From Pseudomonadota bacterium (lineage in GTDB: Bacteria; Pseudomonadota; Gammaproteobacteria; Steroidobacterales; Steroidobacteraceae), in NCBI GenBank assembly GCA_016713725.1, contig JADJOO010000005.1, positions 124,001 to 188,000 of the forward strand: a stretch of DNA of 64,000 bases, written 5' to 3'. The notes under the pieces are model-generated. The model made no database searches and had not been told where the DNA came from. It saw nothing but the letters and a program-made list of their open reading frames with translations. Made by a program: the position numbers and the translations under genes. Of the stretch, positions 18,995 to 29,342 are shown in pieces (within the stretch, counting starts at the first letter, position 1; each line of letters begins with the position of its first letter).

Positions 18995-20575
18995 TCAGTG
19001 CCGGAAGTGCCGCATCCCCGTGAACACCATGGCGATACCATGCTCGTCCGCGGCCGCGACGACTTCCGCGTCCCGCATCGAGCCACCCGGCTGGATCACG
19101 GCCCTGATGCCGTGCTCGGCCGCCGCGTCGAGACCGTCGCGGAACGGGAAGAACGCATCGGACGCCATGGCCGCACCCGCCGGCTCGAGGCCGCCGTCGC
19201 GCGCCTTCATTGCGGCGATGCGCGTGCTGTAGACGCGGCTCATCTGTCCTGCGCCGATGCCGATGGTCATGCCGTCGCGCGCGAAGATGATCGCGTTCGA
19301 CTTCACGTACTTGCACACCTGCCAGGCGAACGTGAGGTCGAGCAATTCCTGCGCGGTGGGAGCACGCTTCGTGACGACCTTGAAATCCGCCGGCGCGACC
19401 ATGCCGAGGTCGCGCGTCTGCAGCAGTAAACCGCCGTTGACGCTGCGCATCTCGATCCGGCTGTTGCTCGGTGTGAACGGCCCGGTGACCAGCAGGCGCA
19501 CGTTCTCCTTCTTCGAGCAGATTTCACGCGCCTCCGGCTCGACCGACGGCGCGATGATCACTTCGACGAACTGGCGCTCGACGATCGCCGACGCCGTCCC
19601 GGCATCCAGCGGTCGATTGAACGCGATGATGCCGCCAAAAGCCGACGTGGGATCCGTGCGGTATGCGTTGTCGTACGCTGCGCGGATCGTGGCGGCGACG
19701 GATACGCCGCAGGGATTCGCATGCTTGACGATGACACACGCTGGCGCCTCGAACTGCCGCACGCATTCGAGAGCGGTGTCCGCGTCGGCCAGATTGTTGA
19801 ACGAGAGTTCCTTGCCCTGCAGTTGCGAAGCCGAACCCACGCTCGCGCCCTGCGCGTCGCTCGCGACGTAGAACGCAGCCTGCTGATGCGGGTTTTCGCC
19901 GTAGCGCAGGTCGAGCCGTTTGCGAAACTGCAACGGCAGCAGGTCGGGGAAGTCGGCCGCGGTCGTGCCTCCGGTGCCGTTGGAGCGAACCGCCTGCGAC
20001 AGGTACGAAGCGACCATTGCGTCGTACTGCGCCGTGTGTGCGAATGCCTTGGCGGCGAGCCGCAGCCGGGTGTCGTCGCCGATGCTGCCGTCTGCGCGAT
20101 CCATCTCGGCGAGCACCGAGCCGTAATCAAGTGGATCCACCACGATGGCGACGCGGTCATGGTTCTTCGCGGAGGCGCGCACCATCGCCGGTCCGCCGAT
20201 GTCGATGTTCTCGACCGCGTCCTCGAACGTGCAGCCAGGCTTCGCGATCGTCGCGGCGAATGGGTACAGGTTGACGACGACGAGGTCGATCGCCTCAATG
20301 CCGTGCTCGCGCATCACCGCGTCGTCGACTCCGCGGCGGCCGAGCAGTCCGCCGTGCACCCTCGGGTGCAGGGTCTTGACGCGGCCGTCCATGATCTCCG
20401 GGAAGCCGGTCACCGCGGACACGTCGATCGCCTCGATGCCTTCGCCGCGCAGCAGCCTGGCCGTGCCGCCGGTCGATATGATCTGCACGTCGCGGCGTGC
20501 CAGTTCCCGTGCAAATTCGAGCAGGCCTTCCTTGTTGGATACGCTGATCAGCGCGCACTGGATGGACGGGTTCAC
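18995..20575 (-). CDS. purH: Bifunctional AICAR formyltransferase / IMP cyclohydrolase
   Basis: Carries out the last two steps of IMP synthesis. At 526 residues it matches PurH (529 in E. coli). The N-terminal IMP cyclohydrolase has ALISVSNKEG, ISTGGTARLL and GFPEIMDGRVKTLHP; the transformylase has LRYGENPHQQAAFY, KHANPCG, AFGGIIAFN and the C-terminal FFPFRDGLD and QPGGSMRD. It starts with GTG at 20575, five bases after the fis stop. Confidence 0.97.
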   Translation of the reverse strand: MNPSIQCALISVSNKEGLLEFARELARRDVQIISTGGTARLLRGEGIEAIDVSAVTGFPEIMDGRVKTLHPRVHGGLLGRRGVDDAVMREHGIEAIDLVVVNLYPFAATIAKPGCTFEDAVENIDIGGPAMVRASAKNHDRVAIVVDPLDYGSVLAEMDRADGSIGDDTRLRLAAKAFAHTAQYDAMVASYLSQAVRSNGTGGTTAADFPDLLPLQFRKRLDLRYGENPHQQAAFYVASDAQGASVGSASQLQGKELSFNNLADADTALECVRQFEAPACVIVKHANPCGVSVAATIRAAYDNAYRTDPTSAFGGIIAFNRPLDAGTASAIVERQFVEVIIAPSVEPEAREICSKKENVRLLVTGPFTPSNSRIEMRSVNGGLLLQTRDLGMVAPADFKVVTKRAPTAQELLDLTFAWQVCKYVKSNAIIFARDGMTIGIGAGQMSRVYSTRIAAMKARDGGLEPAGAAMASDAFFPFRDGLDAAAEHGIRAVIQPGGSMRDAEVVAAADEHGIAMVFTGMRHFRH

Positions 20576-20580
20576 CGGCG

Positions 20581-20883
20581 TCAGCCTGCGATGCCGTAGA
20601 CGCGCAGTTTCTTGCGCAGCGTGCCGCGGTTGATGCCGAGAATATCGGCGGCGCGGCTCTGGTTGCCGGCCGAGAAATCGAGGACCGCACGGAAGAGCGG
20701 CTCTTCGACTTCGCGCAACACCAGGTCGTACAGGTGGCCGGGGGCGTGGCCATTGAGGCTTGCGAAGTAACTGTCGAGCGCCTGCTCGGTGAGCGAGCGC
20801 AGCGGCACGCCGTGGCCGTTGGTCGCGTGGCTGGTCGGTTTCGGTTCGCGTCGGGTCGTTGCTTGTTTGCTGCGCGCCGCCAT
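20581..20883 (-). CDS. fis: DNA-binding protein Fis
   Basis: Nucleoid protein and transcription factor. It has 100 residues (E. coli 98). The C-terminal helix-turn-helix NQSRAADILGINRGTLRKKL is nearly identical to the family. The first 25 residues are basic and differ from E. coli. It sits between dusB and purH; dusB-fis is a classic gammaproteobacterial operon, and fis is usually expressed from the dusB promoter. Confidence 0.95.
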   Translation of the reverse strand: MAARSKQATTRREPKPTSHATNGHGVPLRSLTEQALDSYFASLNGHAPGHLYDLVLREVEEPLFRAVLDFSAGNQSRAADILGINRGTLRKKLRVYGIAG

Positions 20884-20936
20884 TGCGGGGCTTCCTCTCG
20901 TTCTGTTCGTCGTGCCGCGGAGCGAGAGAAGAATCG

Positions 20937-21974
20937 TCAGGCCGCCACGGCGGCCGCGGAGTCTTCCAGCTCGTCGAAGTAGTCACGCACCTGCGCGAGC
21001 TGTGTCTCGACCGACACCGCCTGCATGACGGACTGACGGAACGCCTTGGCCTGCGGGCGTCCTGAGCAATACCAGCCGATGTGCTTGCGCGCGATCCTGA
21101 CGCCTGGCTCGGGGCCGTAAAATTCGTACAAATCGCGCAGGTGCGTGAGCATGATATCACGCACTTCCGGGATGGCAGGAGGCGACAGCACGCGTCCTTC
21201 GAGCAAGGCGTCGATCTCGCCGAAAATCCACGGCCGGCCTTGCGCCGCGCGCCCGATCATGATCCCGTCGGCGCCGGTTGCCCGCAGCACTTCAATCGCC
21301 TTGGCGGGCGAGTCGATGTCGCCGTTGGCGAACACCGGAATGCCGACGGCTTGTTTCACCGCAGCAATGGTCGCGTACTCGGCCTCGCCATTGAAACGGC
21401 AGGCACGGGTGCGGCCATGCACGGCGAGCGCCTGGATGCCCGACTGCTCGGCAATGCGCGCGATGTTGACCGCATTGCGCTGATCGGGCGCCCAGCCGGT
21501 GCGGATCTTGAGCGTCACCGGCACGTCGACGGCCGCGACGGTGGCGCTGAGAATGGCGGCCACGTGGCTCTCGTCACGCAACAACGCCGAGCCGGCCTCC
21601 CTGGCACACACTTTTTTCGCCGGACACCCCATGTTGATGTCGATGACCTGCGCGCCGGCGTCGGCATTGCGACGCGCAGCGTCGGCGAGGAACTCGGGGT
21701 CGCCACCCGCAATCTGCACGACGCGCGGTTCCGGCTCGTCTGTGTGATCCCTGCGCCTGCGGGATTCTGCAGTGTCCCAGAGGCGCGGATCCGCCGCGAT
21801 CATTTCACCGGCGGCGAGCGCTGCGCCCAGTCGGCGACAGAGTCGGCGGAAGGGCAGATCCGTCACGCCTGCCATTGGCGCCAGCAGCGCGTGGCCCTCG
21901 AGCCGGTAGGGTCCGATGACGATGGGGGGCGGCGCGAGCCATGGCCCGCGCCCGGCAGCGGTCGAGGCGATCAC
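20937..21974 (-). CDS. dusB: tRNA-dihydrouridine synthase B
   Basis: FMN-dependent reduction of tRNA uridines. The 345-residue TIM-barrel has LLAPMAGVTDLPFR, the catalytic region VIDINMGCPAKKVC, TLKIRTGW, AVHGRTR and GIMIGRAAQGRPW. GTG at 21974 is preferred: it overlaps the stop of the DUF3426 gene (GTGA) and places the core IGPYRLEGHALLAPMAG near the N-terminus. An ATG at 22022 would add 16 residues. Downstream is fis. Confidence 0.94.
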   Translation of the reverse strand: MIASTAAGRGPWLAPPPIVIGPYRLEGHALLAPMAGVTDLPFRRLCRRLGAALAAGEMIAADPRLWDTAESRRRRDHTDEPEPRVVQIAGGDPEFLADAARRNADAGAQVIDINMGCPAKKVCAREAGSALLRDESHVAAILSATVAAVDVPVTLKIRTGWAPDQRNAVNIARIAEQSGIQALAVHGRTRACRFNGEAEYATIAAVKQAVGIPVFANGDIDSPAKAIEVLRATGADGIMIGRAAQGRPWIFGEIDALLEGRVLSPPAIPEVRDIMLTHLRDLYEFYGPEPGVRIARKHIGWYCSGRPQAKAFRQSVMQAVSVETQLAQVRDYFDELEDSAAAVAA

Positions 21975-23520
21975 TGTGGCGCCTGGCTCGAAGGCGGCGA
22001 TGCAGCGACCGGCTCGGCGCACCGGACCACGCCGTTCTCATCGCGCAGGCAGACGTCGAGCCGGTAGCCGACGGCTTCCGACGTGGTGCCGACGATCTCG
22101 AGTTCCGCTTCGGTCGACGCGCCTGCAGGCAGCAGTCGCGTCGCCTGTGCGGGGACGTTCAGGTATTCGGCGGGCTGGAAATCGCGTCGCGCGACGGTGC
22201 CACCGAAGCGATCTTCGAGTTCGAGTCGCAGCAGCGGCATCGGTTGTGCGAAGGTCGCACCGTTCTTCAGGCTGGCGCGCACTATCATCGTGCCGGCGGA
22301 AGAGGGTGCAGATTCGTTGGCGCCCCACTGGCGCAGCTCGAATGCAGCGAGGTTCCAGTTGGGCGGCAGCGGCATGCCGAGACTCGAGTAGACCTCGCGC
22401 AACGCGGGCCCGGTCGTCGCGCTGCGCGCGAGCTGCAGGCGGTTGTGGTGTGTGAGCTGCACGGCGAGCAGCAGCACCAGCACCAGTGCGCCGACGCCCC
22501 ACGTCCAGCGCGTACTGCTGTCGTTGGCGGCTGCGGCCAGATGGTCCACTAGCCCGCGATCGCGGTCGCCGATCTCGAACGAGTCTTCCGGCTCAGGTTC
22601 GGGCGGGCGACGCCAGCGTGCCGTCACCAGTGCCATGGCTGGCTGCCCCTCGCCAATCGGCGGTGCGACAGTTGCCGTCGAATCCACTGCGATCGCAGCC
22701 GCAGTTGCTGCAACGGCGGCCGGCATCATCTCCAGGGGAGGGATCCGTTCGGCTGAACCGGCAACGGCTGGCTCGGGGTTGACCGATTCCGCAGCGACGG
22801 TCTGTATGGGGTTCACGCGGTCGTCGGCTGCTCGCTCGATTGAATCGATGGCTGCGACCTCGGGCACGACCGCGACCTCGCTCCCGGACAGGCGTCCATG
22901 CGCGCCGGTGATCTCTGCAAGGTGCTGCTCTTCGATTTCCCTTTCGATCTCGCGCTCGAGGAAATCCTCCTCGAACCCGTCGAAGCCTTCGGCACGCTCG
23001 ATCTGGATACGCTCGCCTTCGAGCGTGATGTCCTCGACCGATTCGGGTTCGTGGACCCAGACCGGCGGATCGTTCGCGTCGTGTTCGGGTCGTCTTCCTC
23101 GCCCGTTTCGCCTTCCTTCAGGAACCCGACCAGTTCAGCAGAACTGGTGTCGCCCATGAGTCCGGCGCGATCCCCAGGTGACGACGACGCGCCGAACCTG
23201 CTCTGCCAGTCGCGCACGTCGACGAAGACCTGCTCGATGTCGTCGGCCGAGAAATGAAACTCCGGACCACTGCTGGCGTCGTCGGCGGACAGCAAGCCGA
23301 CAGCCGTTGCGCCTGCCAGGCCACCCGCGGTCGTCGCGCCCGGTGGCACAGGCTCACCCAGCACCGAGGCCGGGGCGTCGGCCTGCAACGTGTCGCTGAG
23401 TCGCGGCAAGGCGTCGAACGCACTGCCGCAGCGGCCGCAACGGACGGTGCCGTGCGCGGCACGCAACGCGGCCGCCGGCACGCGAAAGCGCGTAAGGCAA
23501 TCAGGACACTGGGAATACAT
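21971..23520 (-). CDS. Zinc-ribbon and DUF3426 membrane protein (one frameshift)
   Basis: About 516 residues in two frames joined near 23090. The N-terminus is an MJ0042-type zinc ribbon, MYSQCPDCLTRFRVP...VRCGRCGSAFDAL, with two CxxC pairs. A long acidic linker (GFEEDFLEREIEREIEEQ) leads to one membrane segment (WGVGALVLVLLLAVQL) and the DUF3426 domain facing the periplasm. One base is missing in GACGACCCGAAC. Such genes sit between prmA and dusB in many gammaproteobacteria; function is unknown. The stop overlaps the dusB start. Confidence 0.85.
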
Positions 23521-23549
23521 CGGTCGTTATTCTATTTCCGGACGGCGCC

Positions 23550-24488
23550 TCATGCGCGCCGGCAGCCCGTCAACAGCCCCCATCCATCGCGTTCACCGGT
23601 CAGGCCGACATCAAACCACGGGCAGTAAGCGGCTGTCACTGCATCTGCCTGCTCGACCAGCAGTCCGCTCAGGGCGATTCGACCGCCGACGCGGGTCCTC
23701 CCGGCCAGCAGGGGTGCCAGGTCGATCAGGGGTCCAGCCAGGATATTGGCCAGCAACACGTCGGCCTCGGCCCGTTCCGCTTCCCGGTCGGCTGTCACCT
23801 GGACTCGGTCGAGCACGCCATTGCGCTCGGCGTTTTCCCGCGTCGCCAGCAGGGCCTGGGGATCGATGTCCATGGCGACAGCCCGGCGGGCCCCCAGGCG
23901 CAGCGCCGCGATCGCCAGGATGCCGGAGCCGCACCCGTAATCGATGACGTTCGCGCCTTCGAGCCACGGTTTGGCGCCGTCATTGCCAGTTGCAGCTCCC
24001 AGGTCGAGCCACTCGAGACAGAGAGCGGTGGTCGCGTGGGTGCCGGTGCCGAAGGCGAGTCCCGGATCGAGCTCGAGCAGGACCACGTCCGTATCGCGCC
24101 CGATGGCCTCTGCAGTGGGACGTTGTCCGCCAGGACACACCCACAATCGCCGCCCGAAACGCATCGGCTTGAAGTCCTTGAGCCACTCACGCTCCCAGGC
24201 GCGGTCGGCGATGGACTCGAACTGGGCCTTCTCGGCGATGAGCAGGGCGTCGAGGCCGCGCGCCGAGCTGAGTGCGGCGCGCAGTTGACGGGCGTCCGTG
24301 TCCGCCGCGAAAACGGCACGCACGACGATCGTTGGCCAGAGCGGCATGGCGCCGGGCGCTGGCTCGAGGACCGGGTCGTCGGCTGCGTCGAGCAGCGTGA
24401 CGGAAAGCGCGCCCAGTTCGAACAACGCGTCTTCGTACGGCTCGGGATTGCGCGGGCCGATGTCGAGGCTCAGTTGCAGGAAGGGCAT
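23550..24488 (-). CDS. prmA: Ribosomal protein L11 methyltransferase
   Basis: Trimethylates ribosomal protein L11. It has 312 residues (E. coli 293). The N-terminal substrate-recognition domain ends with REWLKDFKPMRFG; the catalytic domain has LDPGLAFGTGTHATT, VIDYGCGSGILAIAA (SAM-binding) and the LLANILAGPL motif. In relatives it directly follows accC; here a sulfotransferase-amidohydrolase insert separates the two. Confidence 0.96.
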   Translation of the reverse strand: MPFLQLSLDIGPRNPEPYEDALFELGALSVTLLDAADDPVLEPAPGAMPLWPTIVVRAVFAADTDARQLRAALSSARGLDALLIAEKAQFESIADRAWEREWLKDFKPMRFGRRLWVCPGGQRPTAEAIGRDTDVVLLELDPGLAFGTGTHATTALCLEWLDLGAATGNDGAKPWLEGANVIDYGCGSGILAIAALRLGARRAVAMDIDPQALLATRENAERNGVLDRVQVTADREAERAEADVLLANILAGPLIDLAPLLAGRTRVGGRIALSGLLVEQADAVTAAYCPWFDVGLTGERDGWGLLTGCRRA

Positions 24489-24531
24489 GTGATAAGTCTA
24501 GTGCGTTTTTCGAGGTGCAGGCGCGCGGTCT

Positions 24532-24626
24532 GCAAGCAGTCGATCCAGGTAGTTCTTCCGGCGCGCGGAAAGGCAGACACGCGCTCCGGAAGAACACCTG
24601 GATCGACCGCTTGCGGTGCGGCGCCT
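24532..24626 (+). repeat. REP-like hairpin element, copy 3 (interrupted by poly-G)
   Basis: Hairpin A: left arm 24532-24566, loop GGAAAGGCAGACAC (24567-24580, identical to copy 1), right arm 24581-24614, pairing with a few mismatches and one bulge. The following CGGTGCGGCGCCTGGG matches the spacer of copies 1 and 2 and then turns into a G run exactly where GCGAG and hairpin B should come. Confidence 0.85.
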
Positions 24627-24735
<109 letters not shown>

Positions 24736-24888
24736 TTTGTTTTTAGCGACTTCGGAAACGCACAGGCCGCGCTCGCGCCTTCTGCGTTTCACGAGCCCGC
24801 ACGGCGCAAGTGGCGTCAACAGGTGAAGATGACAGAGAGCGCTGCGAGTCGGGGGTGGGTCCATTGCCCGGCCATCTGGCGCCGGTAG

Positions 24889-25476
24889 TCTTGCGATTAT
24901 TCTCTGAAACTTGCCGTCAATCAGCTCGGCCTTGGTCCTTGTCACCACATGGAGGCCGTGCTCCTCGGCATCTCCATCCAGGTGCCGCTCTGGAACGGCG
25001 TCTTGAGCGGGCGGCCAGACTGGCATGCCGTCTACAGCGGATTCGAAAGTGCCGTCGACTGGCCCACCGCCTGCTTCTTTCGCGAATTGGGCGCGGCTTA
25101 CCCGCTGGCCAGATTCGTGCTGACCACTCGTGACCCGGAAAAATGGGCCGACAGTTTTGCGGCGACCATCTACAAGTTGATCGGCGACAGGGACCAGGCT
25201 CCACCCGACAAGAAAGCGTGGCTTGAAATGGCGGCTGGGGTCATCGCCAGGACAGGCTTTCGCGCGGGCATGACCCAGGAAGAACTGGCCAGGGCCTACG
25301 TTGCACACAATGCAGCGGTCAAGGCAGCGATCCCGGCCAGTCGACTGCTGGTGTATCAGGTAAAAGACGGGTGGGGTCCGCTCTGCCAGTTCCTTGACGT
25401 GCCGGAACCGGCTGAACCGTTTCCGCGCACCAATCACCGCGCAGAATTCTGGGACCGGGTGACCGGCAAGATCTAG
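24889..25476 (+). pseudogene. Sulfotransferase-family protein lacking its N-terminus
   Basis: Coding is clear from SLKLAVNQLGLGPCHHM (before the ATG at 24949) through PLARFVLTTRDPEKWADSF, the 3'-phosphate-binding region of PAPS-dependent sulfotransferases, to RTNHRAEFWDR. The family needs a GxGRTGT loop just before SLKLA; here an in-frame TAG at 24886 precedes it and the loop is disrupted. It is either an eroded gene or damage from the poly-G misassembly 150 bp upstream. It lies on the opposite strand to accC and prmA. Acceptor unknown. Confidence 0.7.
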
Positions 25477-25552
25477 CGCTGGCCGCTAGCCACTGGCGTC
25501 AGCACTCGATAGCCCACAGTAAAGTCCACGACTTTCCGGGAATTCGTCGAAC

Positions 25553-27281
25553 ATGCGTACTCGAATCCTCTGGCCGGCTCTCGCGGCGAGCCTTGCGCTT
25601 GCTGGCGCGTGCAGCAAGTCCAAGGTCGAAGACACGACACCCACGGCCGCGGCCGACACGATCTACGTCGGCGGCGACATCGTCACCATCAACGACTCCC
25701 AGCCAGTCGCTGAGGCGCTGGCCGTGAAGGACGGCAAGATCCTTGCCGTGGGCACGCGTGCCGACGTCGAGTCAGCCCACAAGGGCGACACCCACGAAAG
25801 TCGTGGACCTCGCCGGCAAGGCTTTGCTGCCGAGCTTTCTCGACGCGCACAGCCACTACGTCAGCGCCTTGTCGGTGGCCAACCAGGCGAAGGTGTACGC
25901 ACCGCCCGCGGGGCCCGGCAAGGACGTGCCCAGCATCATCGCGGCGATCGACAAGTTCCGGACAGAGCACGGCATCCCGCAGGGCCAGCTGATCCAGGCC
26001 TACGGTTATGACGACTCCGTCATGCCGGAAAGCCGCTTGCTCAACCGCGACGACCTCGACCAGGCCTTCCCGGACAACCCGGTCCTGGTTGGCCACGTTT
26101 CGATGCACGGTGGGGTGATGAACTCGGCCGCCCTGAAGCAGTTCGGCTTTTCGGCCGCCACCAGGACACCTCCGGGCGGCGTCATCGTGCGCAAGCCCGG
26201 CAGCGACGAGCCCCATGGCCTGATCATGGAGACGGCTTATCTGCCCGTGTTCTCGAATCTGCCCCAGCCGACGAAGGAGCAGGAAGTCGAGTTCAGCCGG
26301 GCAGCCCAGATGCTGTACGCCGAGTCAGGGGTGACCACCGCCCACGAGGGCGCCACGCACGCTGGAGACCTCGCAGTGATGAAGCGCGCCACTGCAGCGG
26401 GCGCCAACATCATCGACGTCATCGCGTACCCTTTCATCACCGACCTCGACAAGATCCTGGAGTCGACGCCGCTTTCGAACTGGGGACGGTACGACAATCA
26501 TCTCAAGATCGGCGGCGTCAAGATCACCATCGACGGCTCGCCGCAAGGCAAGACGGCTTTCTTCACCATCCCCTACCTCACGGGCGGTCCTGGCGGCGAG
26601 AAGAGCTGGCGCGGCGAGCTGACGTTCCCACAAGACACTGTCAACCAGATGGTGAAGCGCGTGTACGACATGGGCGTACCGCTCAACCTGCATGCGAATG
26701 GCGACGGCGCCATTGACTCATTCTTCAAGGCCCACGAGTTCGCGGCGGCCGGCGACCTGTCGAAGGATCGTCGCGTCACGATGATCCACGCGCAGTTCAC
26801 CCGCAAGGATCAGCTCGATAAATACGTTCAGTACAGGATCCGGCCTTCGTTCTACACGCTGCACACCTACTACTTCTACGAAGCTCACCTGCAGAACCTC
26901 GGCAAGGAGCAGGCCCAGTACATCAGCCCGGTGCGCGATGCGATCCACAAGGGCCTGCACCCGACCAATCACACCGACTTTTACGTGGCGCCGCTCGACC
27001 AGATGTTCATGCTGTGGTCGGCGGTCAACCGCATTTCGCGCGCCGGCGCGGAGGTCGGGCCCGATCAGAGGGTGACGCCGCTGGAGGGCCTGAAGGCGAT
27101 GACGATCTGGGGTGCCGAACAGTACGGCGAACAGGACTCGAAGGGTTCGCTCGAGCCGGGCAAGCTGGCCGACCTCGTGATCCTCGACCGGAACCCGCTC
27201 GAGGTCGAGCCGATGGCCATCAAGGACATCAAGGTGGTCGAGACGATCAAGGAAGGGAAGACGATCTACGCGCGGCCGTGA
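25553..27281 (+). CDS. Exported amidohydrolase family protein, YtcJ-like (one frameshift)
   Basis: About 575 residues. The N-terminus MRTRILWPALAASLALAGACSKSK is a lipoprotein-type signal, though the lipobox is imperfect. The Amidohydro_3 core has ALLPSFLDAHSHYV (HxH metal site), GGVKITIDGSPQGKTAFF, LNLHANGDGAID, MIHAQF, TNHTDFYV and GSLEPGKLADLVILDRNPL. One extra C near 25792 (GACACCCACG) splits the frame. It probably hydrolyses an amide or ester at the cell envelope; the substrate is unknown. It sits with the sulfotransferase inside the accC-prmA region. Confidence 0.85.
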
Positions 27282-27340
27282 TCGCAGGGGCCAGGCGGGC
27301 GCATCGACAGCACCCTCCCCCGGGGCCCAGGCCCCCTTTC

Positions 27341-27394
27341 GCAACGCGTGTCTGCCTTTCCGCGTCGCGGAAAGAAGTACGGATCAACCGCCTG
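27341..27394 (-). repeat. REP-like hairpin element, copy 4 (degenerate, inverted)
   Basis: The 14-nt loop GTGTCTGCCTTTCC (27348-27361) is unchanged, with a short inner stem GCAACGC/GCGTCGC. The right outer arm is recognisable (GGAAAGAAGTACGGATCAACC) but the left outer arm is lost. The orientation is opposite to copy 3, so the pair faces inwards around the sulfotransferase and amidohydrolase genes. Confidence 0.75.
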
Positions 27395-27485
27395 TGCTGC
27401 TCCGCCTCCCGCTGCTTTCAGGCAGACCTAAGCTTCTAAACCGCGACACGCAGATACGTGTGGCGCAGCGACTCCACCGCGACGA

Positions 27486-28829
27486 CTACTTGAGCCCGAG
27501 CCGACGCTCGAGGTAGTGGATGTCGGTGCCGCCCGCCCGGAACGCCGCGTGCTGGAAGATCTCCTGGTGCAACGGCGTGTTGGTCTTGATTCCTTCCACC
27601 ACGATCTCATTGAGCGCATTGCGCATGCGCGCAATCGCGGTGTCGCGGTCCTCGCCGTGCGCGATGACCTTCGCGACCAGCGAGTCGTAATACGGTGGCA
27701 CGTTGTAGCCGGTGTAGAGGTGGCTGTCGACGCGGATGCCCGGACCACCCGGCGCGTGCCAGAGCCTCACCGGGCCCGGCGACGGCGTGAAAGTCTTCGG
27801 GTCTTCGGCGTTGATGCGGCACTCGATGGTATGGCCACGAATCTGCACGTCGTCCTGCGTCCACGGCAGGCGTTCGCCAGCTGCGAGCCGCAACTGCGCC
27901 TTGACCAGGTCGATGCCCGTGATCAGTTCGGTCACCGGGTGCTCGACCTGGATGCGGGTGTTCATCTCGATGAAATAGAACTCTTCGTCCTGGTACAGGA
28001 ACTCGAGCGTGCCGGCACTGCGATATCCGATCTCGGCACAGGCCGAGGCGACGCGCTCGCTCATGGCGCGCCGCTGCTTGGCAGAGAGGCCCGGCGCGGG
28101 AGCTTCCTCGATGATCTTCTGGTGGCGCCGCTGCATCGAGCAATCGCGCTCGCCCAGGCAGATCACGTTGCCGTAGTGGTCGGCCAGCACCTGGAACTCG
28201 ATGTGACGTGGCTTCTCCAGGAATTTCTCCATGTAGACCTGGTCGTTGCCGAAGGCGGCCAGCGCCTCCGCCTTGGTCACGCTCACGGAATGAAGCAGCG
28301 TCGCGTCGCTGTGCACGACCCGCATGCCGCGGCCGCCGCCGCCGCCCGACGCCTTGATGATGACCGGGTAGCCGATCTCGTTCGCGATGCGGAAGAGTTC
28401 GTCGGGGTCCTGGCTGAGCGGGCCGTCGGACCCCGGCACGCAGGGCACGCCCGCGGCCTTCATCGTCTTGATGGCGGAGACCTTGTCGCCCATGAGGCGG
28501 ATGGTTTCGGGACGCGGGCCGATGAACTTGAACCCGCTCTTTTCGACACGCTCGGCGAAATCCGCGTTCTCGGACAGGAAACCGTAGCCCGGATGGACCG
28601 CGACCGAATCCGTGACCTCGGCCGCGCTGATGATCGCGGGCATGCTGAGGTAGCTGTCGCGTGAACTCGGCGGACCGATGCACACGGTCTCGTCGGCGAG
28701 CAGCACGTGCTTGAGGTTGCGGTCGGCCGTGGAATGCACGGCCACGGTCTTGATGCCGAGTTCGCGGCAGGCGCGGAGGATCCGAAGTGCGATCTCGCCG
28801 CGGTTGGCGATGACGACTTTCTCGAGCAT
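27486..28829 (-). CDS. accC: Acetyl-CoA carboxylase, biotin carboxylase subunit
   Basis: ATP-dependent carboxylation of the biotin on AccB, the first half of malonyl-CoA formation. The 447-residue length is standard. Landmarks: MLEKVVIANRGEIALRILRAC, HPGYGFLSEN, the glycine-rich loop KASGGGGGRGMR, and the catalytic EMNTRIQVEHPVTE. It starts 15 bp after the accB stop, in the conserved accB-accC operon. Confidence 0.98.
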   Translation of the reverse strand: MLEKVVIANRGEIALRILRACRELGIKTVAVHSTADRNLKHVLLADETVCIGPPSSRDSYLSMPAIISAAEVTDSVAVHPGYGFLSENADFAERVEKSGFKFIGPRPETIRLMGDKVSAIKTMKAAGVPCVPGSDGPLSQDPDELFRIANEIGYPVIIKASGGGGGRGMRVVHSDATLLHSVSVTKAEALAAFGNDQVYMEKFLEKPRHIEFQVLADHYGNVICLGERDCSMQRRHQKIIEEAPAPGLSAKQRRAMSERVASACAEIGYRSAGTLEFLYQDEEFYFIEMNTRIQVEHPVTELITGIDLVKAQLRLAAGERLPWTQDDVQIRGHTIECRINAEDPKTFTPSPGPVRLWHAPGGPGIRVDSHLYTGYNVPPYYDSLVAKVIAHGEDRDTAIARMRNALNEIVVEGIKTNTPLHQEIFQHAAFRAGGTDIHYLERRLGLK

Positions 28830-28844
28830 CTGGGCGGTGCTCGG

Positions 28845-29316
28845 TTATTCGATGACGAAGAGCGGCTGGCCGAATTCGACCGGATCGCCGTTCTTCGCCA
28901 GCACGGACACGATGCGTCCTGCCTTGTCCGACTCGATCTGGTTCATCATCTTCATGGCCTCGATGATGCAGAGCACGTCGCCCGACTTCACTTCGGAGCC
29001 GATGTCGACGAAAGGCTTGGCGCCTGGCGCCGGCGCCGAATAGAACGTTCCGACCATCGGTGCCGTGACCGTCTGGTCCGCAGTCGCGGCGGCGGCCGCG
29101 GCTACTGCGCCTGCTCCTGCCGCGGGCGTAACGGCGGCCCGCAGCCGCTGGCGCAGGGGGCGGGCCGTACATCATGTGCTGCGGCAGCATCGCGTACGCG
29201 GCACCGGTCGGGTGCCGGCTGATGCGGACCGACTCTTCGCCTTCCTTGATCTCGATCTCGGCGACGCCGGTTTCGTCGAGCAGTTCGATCAGCTTCTTGA
29301 CCTTGCGGATATCCAT
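28845..29316 (-). CDS. accB: Biotin carboxyl carrier protein of acetyl-CoA carboxylase (one frameshift)
   Basis: About 156 residues. The N-terminal domain MDIRKVKKLIELLDETGVAE is typical; an Ala/Pro-rich linker leads to the biotinyl domain APMVGTFYSAPAPGAKPF...CIIEAMKMMNQIE, where Lys of EAMKM receives biotin. The two parts are in different frames joined around 29140-29160, in the GC-rich linker, explained by a one-base error. AccB is essential, so a true disruption is unlikely. It lies between aroQ and accC. Confidence 0.93.
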
Positions 29317-29342
29317 CTTGGTGTGATCCCCCGGATCGCGAA

